Assembly: GCA_028873965.1 (NCBI GenBank)
Contig: JAPPMU010000062.1
Span: 1-64,000, forward strand
DNA length: 64,000 nucleotides
Direction: 5' to 3'
Source of the DNA: Chloroflexota bacterium
GTDB taxonomy: Bacteria > Chloroflexota > Dehalococcoidia > Lucifugimonadales > UBA3495
The notes under the pieces are model-generated. The model did not search any database. It was not told where the DNA came from and saw only the letters and a program-made list of their open reading frames with translations. Every line of letters begins with the position of its first letter. The stretch's first letter is position 1. This document shows, in pieces, positions 44,305-52,747 of the stretch. Both the position numbers and the translations under genes were made by a program.

Positions 44305-45516
44305 ATGCAGTCAATGACTGATCGCTTGACAGCGGCGAGGTTGCCGCTACTCCTGATTGCCCTTTCACTGCTCGTGGTTTTGGCCGGTTGCGACCGTGTC
44401 AGCGCCGTCGCTACGGAGCCGATCCCGCCGGGCGACCGGTTACCCGCTGAACTGGGAACCGTGGGCGAAGCCTATCGCATCCTGCTGGACGAACACGTCG
44501 ATCACGAGGTGCTGGAACCGAAAAACCTGTCGGAAGGGGCAATTCGCGGAATGCTGGCCGCGCTGGAAGATCCGCACGCCTCCTATCTCAGCGCAGAGCA
44601 GCATTCCAGGGAACAGGAGGGCTATCGGGGTTACTTCGAGGGCATCGGGGCGCAGGTTACGCTTACCGAGGCTGGCCTGACCGTGATCGCCCCGATCCCG
44701 GGCGCACCGGCCGAGGAGGCGGGCATACGCGCCGGCGACCTGATCCTGGCGGTGGACGGCGCGGATATCGAGGGGCTGACGCTGATCGAGTCGGTGAACC
44801 TGATCCGTGGACCCGGAGGAACCGAGGTTACGCTGCTGGTGCGGCACGTCGGCGATTTTGAGGACGTCAGCATAACGGTCACCCGGGGACGGATTCCGAT
44901 AGAGAGCACCGCGTTTCGGATGCTTGAAGACGGCATCGGCCACCTGTGGATCTACAGCTTCTCCAACACTACCGAGGACGAGGTCCGGCGCGCGTTGGAC
45001 GAGCTGGAAACAGCGAATGGGCGCGGTCTGATCCTGGACCTGCGAAACAATCCGGGGGGCCTGCTGGCATCAGTAATCAGCGTCACCGACCTGTTCCTGG
45101 ACAGCGGGACTATCCTGTACGAGATCGACGCAGAAGGCGACCGCAACGACTACGATGCTGCCCGACGCGGGCCGGCCACAGACGTGCCGATAGTGGTGGT
45201 GGTCAACCAGTTCTCGGCCAGCGCCAGCGAAATCATGGCCGGAGCGATCCAGACCAGTGGGCGCGCCACCGTGGTGGGTACCAGCACCTTCGGCAAGGGC
45301 AGCGTCAACATCGCCCGCGAATTGTCGGATGGCTCGGCGATCTACTTCACCATCCGACGATGGTACCTTTCGGACGGAACCCAGATTGAAGGCGAGGGAG
45401 TGACCCCCGACATCGAGATCGAAGCCGACGCGCACCCGCTGCCGATAGAATTCGATCAGGACGCAGCCCTGAAACGAGCCTTCGAGGTGCTCGACGAGCA
45501 AATCGTCCGGCGCTAG
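44305..45516 (+). CDS. S41-family C-terminal processing peptidase, lipoprotein
   Basis: A 403-residue secreted protease. The N-terminus has a hydrophobic signal with lipobox VVLAGC. A PDZ domain follows (IAPIPGAPAEEAGIRAGDLI), then the S41 catalytic domain: the Ser in FSASASEIMAGAI and the Lys in FGKGSVNIAREL. These proteases cut the C-termini of envelope or tagged proteins. ATG 44305 is used; ATG 44314 is possible because a TACAAT at 44301-44306 would place transcription at about 44313, giving a leaderless message. smpB follows after 77 bp. Confidence 0.9.
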   Translation: MQSMTDRLTAARLPLLLIALSLLVVLAGCDRVSAVATEPIPPGDRLPAELGTVGEAYRILLDEHVDHEVLEPKNLSEGAIRGMLAALEDPHASYLSAEQHSREQEGYRGYFEGIGAQVTLTEAGLTVIAPIPGAPAEEAGIRAGDLILAVDGADIEGLTLIESVNLIRGPGGTEVTLLVRHVGDFEDVSITVTRGRIPIESTAFRMLEDGIGHLWIYSFSNTTEDEVRRALDELETANGRGLILDLRNNPGGLLASVISVTDLFLDSGTILYEIDAEGDRNDYDAARRGPATDVPIVVVVNQFSASASEIMAGAIQTSGRATVVGTSTFGKGSVNIARELSDGSAIYFTIRRWYLSDGTQIEGEGVTPDIEIEADAHPLPIEFDQDAALKRAFEVLDEQIVRR

Positions 45517-45593
45517 GCTCGGGGTAAAATGGAATCTACCGGGATGGGCAACCAATGGGGCCGCAACCCGGACAAAAAGAAAGGGCGGCGATC

Positions 45594-46100
45594 ATGCCGA
45601 GAAAGAATCGAAACAGCAAGAAGAAGGCTCAGGCCACGGGCAGCGGCAACAACCGCCAGGTTGCAGTGAACCGCAAAGCCCTGCACGACTACGAGATCCT
45701 GGATCGGGTTGAGGCCGGGCTGGTGCTGACCGGCACGGAGATCAAATCGATCCGCGCCGGCAAGGTTGACCTGCGGGACGCCTACGCGCGGGTGCAGGAC
45801 GGCGAGCTGTGGCTGCACGGCGCCCACATCGCGCCCTACGACGCCGGGAGCTACATGAACCACGAGCCGCGGCGTCCACGCAAGCTCCTGGTGCATCGCA
45901 GCGAAATCGGGGACCTGGCATCCCAGACGGCGGAGAAGGGTCTGACCCTGGCCGCCCTGCGCCTATACCTGAAGAACCACCACGCCAAGGTCGAGCTGGG
46001 GGTGGCGCGGGGCAAACGTCAATACGACAAGCGGCGCACCATCATCGAGCGGGAACGGGAACGGCAGGCGAGGCAAGCGGTGAAGGAGTGGCGGGAATAA
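45594..46100 (+). CDS. smpB: SsrA-binding protein
   Basis: A 168-residue SmpB that binds tmRNA and brings it to stalled ribosomes (trans-translation). The core shows RKALHDYEILDRVEAGLVLT, GTEIKSIRAGKVDLRDAYAR and the conserved C-terminal basic tail (KRQYDKRRTIIERERERQAR). ATG 45594 gives the usual basic N-terminus. No ssrA was found nearby. Confidence 0.95.
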   Translation: MPRKNRNSKKKAQATGSGNNRQVAVNRKALHDYEILDRVEAGLVLTGTEIKSIRAGKVDLRDAYARVQDGELWLHGAHIAPYDAGSYMNHEPRRPRKLLVHRSEIGDLASQTAEKGLTLAALRLYLKNHHAKVELGVARGKRQYDKRRTIIERERERQARQAVKEWRE

Positions 46101-46136
46101 CGCCGTTCAATCAGTCTGCTCGACACCGTATTCCGC

Positions 46137-47501
46137 ATGACCACGCTGGGGTACATACGCCATTACATACAGGCATGGGACTGGCGATTGTTCCTGTTCA
46201 TACTGCTGTTCCTGGGGTTGCCTAACGTATATCAACTCTATCGGGTGCATCTCATCGGAACCGGGATTCCTGACGCCGGGAGCCTGGCCATAGTGTCGCA
46301 ATGGCAGTTCGTGGGACTGGTGGTTGAGGTTTTCCAGGAAGCCACCGTGCTGGCGATTTTCTTCTTCCTGGGATCGCAGATACGCAGTGGGACAACAATC
46401 CAGTTGGACCGGGCGAAAAGCGTCCTGACGTTCATCTTCCTGGCGTCACTGGTGTTCTCGGTAGGCGTGTTCTTCTTCCGGGACGCTTTTATCACGCTGA
46501 TCGGCACGTCCGCGGAGATTCAGGGACAGACGCGGAGCTTTCTCGGCATCAGCATTTTCAGCATTCCGTTCACCATACTGGCCGCCGCCATAGTGGTTCT
46601 GTTTGAGTCGCTGGGGATGAGGACACTGGTGTTTGTGATGGCCATTGTGAACGTGCTGCTGCGGTTCGTGCTGGACAGCCTGTTTTTCGGGGGCTATGGA
46701 TTTTCATTAGACGCCGGCGTGATTGGAGTGGGCTGGTCAACTTTGCTGGCCAGCGTGGGACTGTTTGCAGCGGGGTTTGGGCTGTTACTGTGGGCAAAGG
46801 AAATCCGGCTGGGAGCGCTGACAACGCTCCCCTCGTTCACGGACATGCGGCAATACCTGCGGGTAGGCTTGGGCAGCGGCGCGGACAGCCTGATACGGAA
46901 CATCGCTTACTTCTTTATGATAATCCGCATCGTGAATACCATTGGGGCCGAGGAGATTGGCGGATACTACGTTGCCATCCAGATTCTATGGAGCTTCATG
47001 CTGGTTCCGATTCTCGCGTTCGCCGACTCGGCCAAAGCGCTGGTGGCTAACGCATCCGGCGATATTGCACGGGTCAGGACTCTGTGGCACGCCTCGATGG
47101 TAATTACGGCGGGGATGATGATCGTGTGGATTGCGTTGGCCCCGGCTTTTCCGACGTTTGCCGGTATGCTGACCGACGACCCAGAAACGGTGCGATGGGC
47201 CGTTACCGCCTTTGGGATTTTGTTCGTCCCTTACGTCCTCTTTTCGTTCAACACCGTGATCGACTCGGTGTTCTACGGGCTGGGCAAAACCCAGTACATG
47301 GCCTACCAGTCCGTTCTCACCAACGGCACGGTTTATCTGGTGGCATTTCTCCTCTACGCCGGAGGCGTCTGGCAACCAACTTTTGAAAGCGTGATGGCCC
47401 TGTTTGCGCTGGGCATCCTGGTGGATTCTTTCCTGACTGTGCTTTTCTTGCTAAAAGTTTTGTACATCGACCCGGCGCGACAGCCGGTAGATGCGTTATG
47501 A
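46137..47501 (+). CDS. MATE-family efflux transporter
   Basis: A 454-residue integral membrane protein with about 12 membrane segments. It resembles MATE exporters: PNVYQLYRVHLIGTGIPDAG, GSGADSLIRNIAYFFMIIRI, and VPYVLFSFNTVIDSVFYGLG. Such proteins export cationic drugs with Na+ or H+ gradients, though substrates here are unknown; its N-terminal region is short. It starts 36 bp after smpB. Confidence 0.82.
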   Translation: MTTLGYIRHYIQAWDWRLFLFILLFLGLPNVYQLYRVHLIGTGIPDAGSLAIVSQWQFVGLVVEVFQEATVLAIFFFLGSQIRSGTTIQLDRAKSVLTFIFLASLVFSVGVFFFRDAFITLIGTSAEIQGQTRSFLGISIFSIPFTILAAAIVVLFESLGMRTLVFVMAIVNVLLRFVLDSLFFGGYGFSLDAGVIGVGWSTLLASVGLFAAGFGLLLWAKEIRLGALTTLPSFTDMRQYLRVGLGSGADSLIRNIAYFFMIIRIVNTIGAEEIGGYYVAIQILWSFMLVPILAFADSAKALVANASGDIARVRTLWHASMVITAGMMIVWIALAPAFPTFAGMLTDDPETVRWAVTAFGILFVPYVLFSFNTVIDSVFYGLGKTQYMAYQSVLTNGTVYLVAFLLYAGGVWQPTFESVMALFALGILVDSFLTVLFLLKVLYIDPARQPVDAL

Positions 47502-47565
47502 TCCTTTATCGAAAATCGCGTCCCGGCTCGCAGGGGTCGGGGCGTTCCAGTGTGAGGTAAGCATC

Positions 47566-48069
47566 TTGATACGCAGCTTGCGTGGCATCGAACCGAAGAT
47601 CGCGCCCACGGCCTGGGTGAGCGAGGCCGCCTACGTGGTGGGCAACGTGGTGATCGGCGAATACAGCAGCATCTGGCCGGGAGTAACGATACGGGGAGAC
47701 GGCGACCTCATTACCATCGGCAACCACGTGAACATCCAGGAAGGTTCGGTGGTACACGGCGACGGGTTGGTGATCGAGGACTATGTTTCCATCGGCCATT
47801 GCGTGGTGGTGCACGGCGACCGCATTGGCACGGGCAGCCTGCTGGGCAACAACTGCACCTTTCTCACCGAATCGACCATCGGCAAGGAGTGTTTGATCGC
47901 CTCCAACGCCGTGGTGCTGTCCAACGTGGACGTGCCCGACCGCAGCTTTGTGGCCGGTGTGCCGGGCTCGGTGAAGCGTGCGGTGTCTGAAGAGCAGATT
48001 GAGCAGATGCGGATGACCGCCGAGCACCTGGTGGAGCGGGCGGAATGGTTCAAGGAAAGCGGCCTGTAA
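47566..48069 (+). CDS. Gamma-carbonic-anhydrase family protein
   Basis: A 167-residue left-handed beta-helix protein (hexapeptide repeats: GNVVIGEYSSIWPGV, ITIGNHVNIQEGSVVHG). The three zinc His of the gamma-class appear: His in VVHGD, then His and His in SIGHCVVVHGDRIG. Members hydrate CO2 or act as other hexapeptide enzymes; activity is likely but not shown. TTG 47566 is chosen because GAGGTAAG precedes it; an upstream ATG (47491) overlapping MATE is possible. A terminator follows. Confidence 0.85.
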   Translation: MIRSLRGIEPKIAPTAWVSEAAYVVGNVVIGEYSSIWPGVTIRGDGDLITIGNHVNIQEGSVVHGDGLVIEDYVSIGHCVVVHGDRIGTGSLLGNNCTFLTESTIGKECLIASNAVVLSNVDVPDRSFVAGVPGSVKRAVSEEQIEQMRMTAEHLVERAEWFKESGL

Positions 48070-48095
48070 GGTGGGTCGAACCGGCACAATAATCA

Positions 48096-48122
48096 GGGGC
48101 GAATTTCCATTCGCCCCCTTTT
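48096..48122 (+). terminator. Rho-independent terminator
   Basis: A 9-bp stem, GGGGCGAAT (48096-48104) with ATTCGCCCC (48109-48117), followed by CTTTTC. It separates the carbonic-anhydrase-like gene from the convergent LLM gene. Confidence 0.75.
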
Positions 48123-48146
48123 CATTTGCCAACGGCTGGCATTGGT

Positions 48147-49088
48147 TCAGCCCAGCCGCTCCGCAACGGGCAGGATGTGTTCCGCCAGGTGCTCCATTAC
48201 CTGGATGCACGGGCCGATGCCATCGACACGGAAGTCGAAAGTTAGCTGGTCGATGCCCAGTTCGTTGCAGTAATGGACATCGTCGATCACGGCCTGGGTG
48301 GTGTTGATGAGCGCGCCGCCGGAACGGACGCCCACGCCCTCCTCGGCGCCGCCCATGTCCGTGAAGTGCAGGCTGCGCTTCAGCGAGATCGTTATGTCAG
48401 CCGGGTCGCGGCCGGCCAGTTCCGTCTGCTCCCGCAGGTAGGGCAGGTTTTGGGCGACGAAATCAGGAGTTTGGCGGGTGGTGTGCCAGCAATCGCCGTA
48501 CCTTGCGGTGCGCCGCAGCGCGCGCCGGGTGTGGCCGCCGACCCAGATAGGGATGCGGGGCTGCTGGACGGGCTTGGGCTCAAAGTAGATGCCGTCGATC
48601 TGGTAGTACTCGCCCTGGTAGTCGGGCACTTCCTCGGTCCACAGGGCGTTGAATATGGCCAGGAACTCGTCGGTCATGGGCCCGCGGTCAGCGTAAGGCA
48701 CGCCCAGGATGTCGAACTCCTTTTCCAGCCAGCCGACACCGACGCCGCAGATGATCCGGCCGCCGGACAGCACGTCCAGGGAGGCGAACATCTTGGCCTG
48801 GACCACGGGGTTGCGGTAGGGCAGGATCAGCACGGTGCTGCCCAGACGGATCTCACTGGTGCAGGCGGCCATGAACCCGAGCATGGTCATGGTCTCGAGG
48901 AACGGCTCGTCAGACGGACGCTGGAAGGCGCCGGTGGGGGTGTACGGGTACTGGTTGGTGCCGGCCACGGGGAGCACGATGTGATCGCCAGCCATCACCG
49001 ACTCGAAGCCCAGCCTCTCGGCACGCTCGCAAAACTCGCGGATGCCGTCGGCGTCCGGCAAACGGGGGATGCTGACACCTATTTTCAT
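48147..49088 (-). CDS. LLM-class F420-dependent oxidoreductase
   Basis: A 313-residue luciferase-like TIM barrel, similar to the TIGR03619 group. It begins MKIGVSIPRLPDADGIREF and shows LGSTVLILPYRNPVVQAKMF, GGRIICGVGVGWLEKEFDIL, and RIPIWVGGHTRRALRRTARY. The F420 cofactor is inferred from the family; the substrate is unknown. It is the second LLM enzyme in the window (see 4456-5475). Confidence 0.88.
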   Translation of the reverse strand: MKIGVSIPRLPDADGIREFCERAERLGFESVMAGDHIVLPVAGTNQYPYTPTGAFQRPSDEPFLETMTMLGFMAACTSEIRLGSTVLILPYRNPVVQAKMFASLDVLSGGRIICGVGVGWLEKEFDILGVPYADRGPMTDEFLAIFNALWTEEVPDYQGEYYQIDGIYFEPKPVQQPRIPIWVGGHTRRALRRTARYGDCWHTTRQTPDFVAQNLPYLREQTELAGRDPADITISLKRSLHFTDMGGAEEGVGVRSGGALINTTQAVIDDVHYCNELGIDQLTFDFRVDGIGPCIQVMEHLAEHILPVAERLG

Positions 49089-49123
49089 GCGAAAATCTCC
49101 TGTGAGCAGGTCCAGGTCGTAAT

Positions 49124-49630
49124 TCAGACCGGTTCAATGAAAATCGGCGGGCCATCAGGTTGAGGATGCCGGTGGTTGACCAAAGCCTTGATGATGCGGG
49201 CCTCGCTTTCACGGATGGCAACGAGGAGTTCGTCGCGTATGGAGCGCATCTCCTGACGGAGCTCGTCACGTATGGAGTGCATCTCCTGGCGGAGCTCGTC
49301 GCGCATGGCTGCCATGTCCCGGCGGAACTCCTCCCGCAATTCATCGCGCATCGCCGTCATGTCCCGGTGGGATTCTTCCCGCATGGCTGCCAGCTCTCGA
49401 CGGAATTCCTCCCGCAGCTCATCGCGCATCGCCGCCATATCCCGGCGAAACTCCTCACGCATGGCCGCCATGTCGTGATGGAGTTCGTCACGGACGGCGT
49501 GCAATTCCTCCCGCCGGGGCAGGTTGCTGGTGTAGCGCACTTGGGCGATAAACCCGACGACCACCGCCAGCAGGATGACTACGCAGATGCCAATGATGGC
49601 AATTGACTCTGCGCTGACTGTAACTTCCAT
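49124..49630 (-). CDS. Membrane-anchored coiled-coil protein with degenerate repeats
   Basis: A 168-residue protein with one N-terminal membrane segment (IAIIGICVVILLAVVVGFIA) and a long charged helix. The helix is built from repeats of the type MAAMRDELREEFRRD, seen about six times, likely a coiled coil. It ends PDGPPIFIEPV. It is probably a membrane-tethered oligomer; function unknown. The gene is 36 bp upstream of the LLM gene. Confidence 0.8.
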   Translation of the reverse strand: MEVTVSAESIAIIGICVVILLAVVVGFIAQVRYTSNLPRREELHAVRDELHHDMAAMREEFRRDMAAMRDELREEFRRELAAMREESHRDMTAMRDELREEFRRDMAAMRDELRQEMHSIRDELRQEMRSIRDELLVAIRESEARIIKALVNHRHPQPDGPPIFIEPV

Positions 49631-49699
49631 GTCATCCGCTCCGGCACTGTTCCCGCTGTCATTGTATCACCGGCGGAAGGCGCAATAGTCACGGGAGCT

Positions 49700-50368
49700 T
49701 CAGGCAGTGTTCCGGCGCCACCTGATGACACCATTGCACTTGCCGCAGGCGCGACCACGCATGATGCGGCGTTGCAGGGTTTGCCGGAACCACTGCTGAC
49801 CGCAGCCGCACTCGCCAACCCACCTGGGCGTGGAATGTTGGACACGGTGACAGCGCTCTCCAGCGCAGCCGATTTCGCGGGCCTTGGCTTTCCAAACGGC
49901 GTCATGGTTATGTCGAGGCCCCACGATGGCGTGGGCGATTTCGTGCAGGACGGTATCCTCGATCTCGGCGCGCGTGGCGGCGAGGCAATAGCTGACGGAC
50001 AGGTCAATGCGCCGCTCGGCATACCGGCAGACCCCAGCGCGGGAAATGGCGAGATCGAACCCGAACGCCCACCTTCCGGGCAGCGTTCCGCTGGATTGGA
50101 ACGCAGCCAAGAGGCGGTTGCCGAGAATCTCGATTTCGTGCAGGGTGCATTCGGGTGCGCGGGCGGGGTCGACGGACAGTATGGCCGGGTAGGGGACCCT
50201 CCACTCGACGCCATCGTCGTCCACGGCGTGCGCACGGCGAGAACGGATGGAAGTAACGGTGGCGCGATGCTCGTGGCCGCCCACTCCGGCAAACCGGATG
50301 ACGCTGCGGGGCGGGCAGGCGGCGCCCGGAAAATCCGCGGTGATGGGGATGTTAGGGCGCTGACTCAT
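49700..50368 (-). CDS. SprT-like zinc metalloprotease-domain protein
   Basis: A 222-residue protein with a SprT-like domain: the metal motif HEIAHAIVG with a later His in GPRHNHDAVW. A C-terminal zinc ribbon is formed by GECGCGQQW and CGKCNGV. Related Spartan proteases act on DNA-protein crosslinks; the bacterial form's role is unclear. ATG 50368 is used; no strong RBS was seen. The next gene diverges across 176 bp. Confidence 0.82.
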   Translation of the reverse strand: MSQRPNIPITADFPGAACPPRSVIRFAGVGGHEHRATVTSIRSRRAHAVDDDGVEWRVPYPAILSVDPARAPECTLHEIEILGNRLLAAFQSSGTLPGRWAFGFDLAISRAGVCRYAERRIDLSVSYCLAATRAEIEDTVLHEIAHAIVGPRHNHDAVWKAKAREIGCAGERCHRVQHSTPRWVGECGCGQQWFRQTLQRRIMRGRACGKCNGVIRWRRNTA

Positions 50369-50445
50369 GGGATGGAGGGGAGTTCCAATTATAGGCGGAG
50401 CGGTAGGACTTGCGACGGCATTGGGCGAACTTTTGAAAAGTGTTC

Positions 50446-50473
50446 TTGCGCTAATTTCCGGCAGTGCTATAAT
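50446..50473 (+). promoter_or_regulatory. Predicted promoter for the tandem-duplicated gene
   Basis: TTGCGC at 50446-50451, 16-bp spacer, perfect TATAAT at 50468-50473. A leader of about 65 nt and an AGGAGGCGAG ribosome binding site precede ATG 50545. Confidence 0.6.
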
Positions 50474-50544
50474 CCGCGCAAAAGGGACGGTCGCGACAAT
50501 CGTGACCGCCGACCAAACGCACATTCCACGAGGAGGCGAGCTTC

Positions 50545-51348
50545 ATGGAAAAGGGAGATACCATTGTCAATATCGGGCCGGTGGACGTGGCCCTGTCCTA
50601 TCGCAAGGAAATCATGCCTGACCAGGGCTTGATGGTCCAGGTGTTCGGCGACGTCGACGGTCACGACACCGAGATCCTGCGGTTCGACTGCTTCGACCAG
50701 GACCCGCACTACCACTACGGGCCGGAGAACATGAACATCCGGCTGCACATGGACAAGACCACCGTCGGCACGCCCCTGGGCTGGACGCTGAAGAACATCC
50801 GGACCAACCTGCCCGCGATGGTCCGCCGAGCCGGCTACGACGACCTGGCTTCCGCGGTCGAGATGAACGGCATCGACGAGAACAAGATGGATGAGGTCGA
50901 AGCCTGCGCGTTGGGCAAGGCCCGCGACGAGCGGCGCACCGTCACGCACTTCCGCGGCGACCACATCTACGAAGCCGGCAACATCCGCTTCGGCGTCGAG
51001 TTCCGTGACAACATCGGCGCGGCCAACGACCGCGGCGTGGCCATTCACGTGCTGACCGACCACCTGGGGCAGGAGTTCGAGCTGCTGGCTTTCGACTGCT
51101 TCGAGATCGCGCCGCACTACCACTATGGCCCGCGCAACCAGGACGTCCGGATCTACTGGGACGTGACCACCAGCGGCAACACCCTGGCCTGGACCCTCGA
51201 CCAGTTCAAGTCCGGCAACCTGGCCAGCATGATCGACCGCGCCGGCTACCCCACCGTGGCCGCCGGCCTCGACAATGACCTGGTGCAGGCCGTGATCCCG
51301 GCGATGGAAGAGAAGGCCTGGGCCCTGGTTGGCACGAACCAGCGGTAA
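50545..51348 (+). CDS. Tandem-duplicated protein with HYHYGP motifs, unknown function
   Basis: A 267-residue cytosolic protein made of two similar halves of about 100 residues. The first half shows LRFDCFDQDPHYHYGPENMN and WTLKNIRTNLPAMVRRAGYD; the second shows LAFDCFEIAPHYHYGPRNQD and WTLDQFKSGNLASMIDRAGY. Each has a conserved HYHYGP that could bind metal. There is no signal or membrane segment. A good RBS and its own promoter suggest strong expression. Family not recognised. Confidence 0.8.
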   Translation: MEKGDTIVNIGPVDVALSYRKEIMPDQGLMVQVFGDVDGHDTEILRFDCFDQDPHYHYGPENMNIRLHMDKTTVGTPLGWTLKNIRTNLPAMVRRAGYDDLASAVEMNGIDENKMDEVEACALGKARDERRTVTHFRGDHIYEAGNIRFGVEFRDNIGAANDRGVAIHVLTDHLGQEFELLAFDCFEIAPHYHYGPRNQDVRIYWDVTTSGNTLAWTLDQFKSGNLASMIDRAGYPTVAAGLDNDLVQAVIPAMEEKAWALVGTNQR

Positions 51349-51402
51349 TCGAGCCTACAAACAGGGGTGGATGATCGTTCGCCCCTGCCGGTGAAATGCC
51401 GA

Positions 51403-51425
51403 GGGGCGGGTCTATGACCCGCCCC
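51403..51425. terminator. GC-rich hairpin(s) between convergent genes
   Basis: A perfect stem GGGGCGGGTC (51403-51412) with GACCCGCCCC (51416-51425) and a 3-nt loop; a weaker CAGGGG/CCCCTG hairpin lies just before (about 51362-51387). There is no T-tract, so it may be a terminator or transcription stopper between the unknown gene and the SDR. Confidence 0.5.
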
Positions 51426-51455
51426 GCAACTTTGTTCACGCCGAGCGAAAACGCG

Positions 51456-52253
51456 CTACATCATGGTGTAGCCGCCGGAAACGCTGAGGGTTTGGCCGGT
51501 GATGAAGCTGGCCGCGTCGGACGCGAGGAAAACCACAGCATTGGCGACTTCCTGGGCGGACCCGATGCGACGGAGCGGGTACGCGCGCTTCACGCGCTCA
51601 AGGACCTCGTCGGTGAACAAGTCCTGCATGCCCTGGCTCCACATGCTCTCCGAGCCGGCCACCTCGGACTGATCGGGGACGACCAGGCCGGGGCAGACCA
51701 TGTTGAACCGGAGACCGTAACGTCCGGTCTCGCGGGCCAGGGACTTGCTCAGGGCGATAACGCCGGCCTTGCAAGCCGAGTAAACGGCCTCGCGGTACTC
51801 GCCCATCCTGCCGGCGTCGCTGCTGATGCTGACTACCGCGCCGGATTGCCGCTCGATCATGTGCGGGAGCACGGCGTGGATGCAGTTGATGGCGCCCCAC
51901 AGGTTGACGTCCACTTCCTTGACGTGCTCATCCCGCGATTTGTCCATGAAGAGGCGGTCGATGGTCCAGCCGACATTGTTGACCAGAACGTCGACGCTTC
52001 CCAGTCGGTCGATGGCTTCGGTTATCATGGCTGCGGTACGGGCCTGATCGGTCACGTCGGCGTCGACGACGATGGCGGAAGCGCCGGATTCGAGGGCTGC
52101 GACCTCGGAGACGACGCGTTTGCCGGCCGCGTGGTTCAGCTCCGCGATGGCGATGTTGCAGCCTTCAGCGGCGAAAGCGAGCACAATGGCCCGGCCGATA
52201 TTGTTGCCGCCGCCGGTAACCAGCACGTTTTTGCCTTTCAGTCCAAGTTCCAA
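51456..52253 (-). CDS. Short-chain dehydrogenase/reductase
   Basis: A 265-residue classical SDR, TTG start. It has LVTGGGNNIGRAIVLAF, VDVLVNNVGWTI, catalytic Ser in SISSDAG and Tyr-x3-Lys in AVYSACKAGVIAL, and end FITGQTLSVSGGY. It is similar to hydroxyacyl-type or beta-oxidation SDRs; substrate unknown. It overlaps the RNase H-like gene end by 16 bp, so the two are co-transcribed. Confidence 0.9.
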   Translation of the reverse strand: MELGLKGKNVLVTGGGNNIGRAIVLAFAAEGCNIAIAELNHAAGKRVVSEVAALESGASAIVVDADVTDQARTAAMITEAIDRLGSVDVLVNNVGWTIDRLFMDKSRDEHVKEVDVNLWGAINCIHAVLPHMIERQSGAVVSISSDAGRMGEYREAVYSACKAGVIALSKSLARETGRYGLRFNMVCPGLVVPDQSEVAGSESMWSQGMQDLFTDEVLERVKRAYPLRRIGSAQEVANAVVFLASDAASFITGQTLSVSGGYTMM

Positions 52254-52738
52254 TTTGGTTCCTCCAATATATTCCGGAGGACGCGCAGGTTTTCCACGTC
52301 CTCGCGGTTGTATTCGAGCAGCATATCCAGAGCGTCGTGGTTATGTTCACGACGATATTTGTCCCACAGCAATACCGCATCGTAACCAGCCATATCCGGC
52401 AGATTGCGCGCAATGCCCAGAGCCTTCTCGATTACCTTTAGCCCGCCCTTCAGTCCGGCACGACGGGACTCCCGCATCAGATCGCGGTGTTCAAACCGAT
52501 GGCGGAGATCCACGCCAGGCTTCCAGGCGAGAAACGGCAGGTCGAAGCTGGCCCCGTTGAAAGTGTAGATGGTGGTGACGCCTTCCAGAACGTGCAGGAC
52601 GGCGTCCGCGGTGATACCGCTGCCCACCAACTGGGTGGTAGACCAGTCGCCGGGAAAGTCCACGGCAATGCCGACGACAGTCGGGTAGGAGCCACCACCA
52701 ATGAAACCGGTGGTCTCGATGTCCAGGTAGGCGTCCAA
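52238..52738 (-). CDS. RNase H-like exonuclease-domain protein (YprB-like)
   Basis: A 166-residue nuclease fold of the DEDD/RNase H-like type, TTG start. Exo motif I is AYLDIETTGF, the motif II region holds TFNGASFDLPF, and motif III is YNREDVENL. It resembles YprB-type predicted exonucleases. It could process RNA or DNA ends; no partner is clear. It starts 9 bp after purH ends. Confidence 0.8.
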   Translation of the reverse strand: MDAYLDIETTGFIGGGSYPTVVGIAVDFPGDWSTTQLVGSGITADAVLHVLEGVTTIYTFNGASFDLPFLAWKPGVDLRHRFEHRDLMRESRRAGLKGGLKVIEKALGIARNLPDMAGYDAVLLWDKYRREHNHDALDMLLEYNREDVENLRVLRNILEEPNWNLD

Positions 52739-52747
52739 CGGGAACGG

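Noticed and set aside
45517-46136. tmRNA (ssrA) next to smpB
   Set aside because: No alanine-tRNA-like ends or tag-coding frame were found around smpB.
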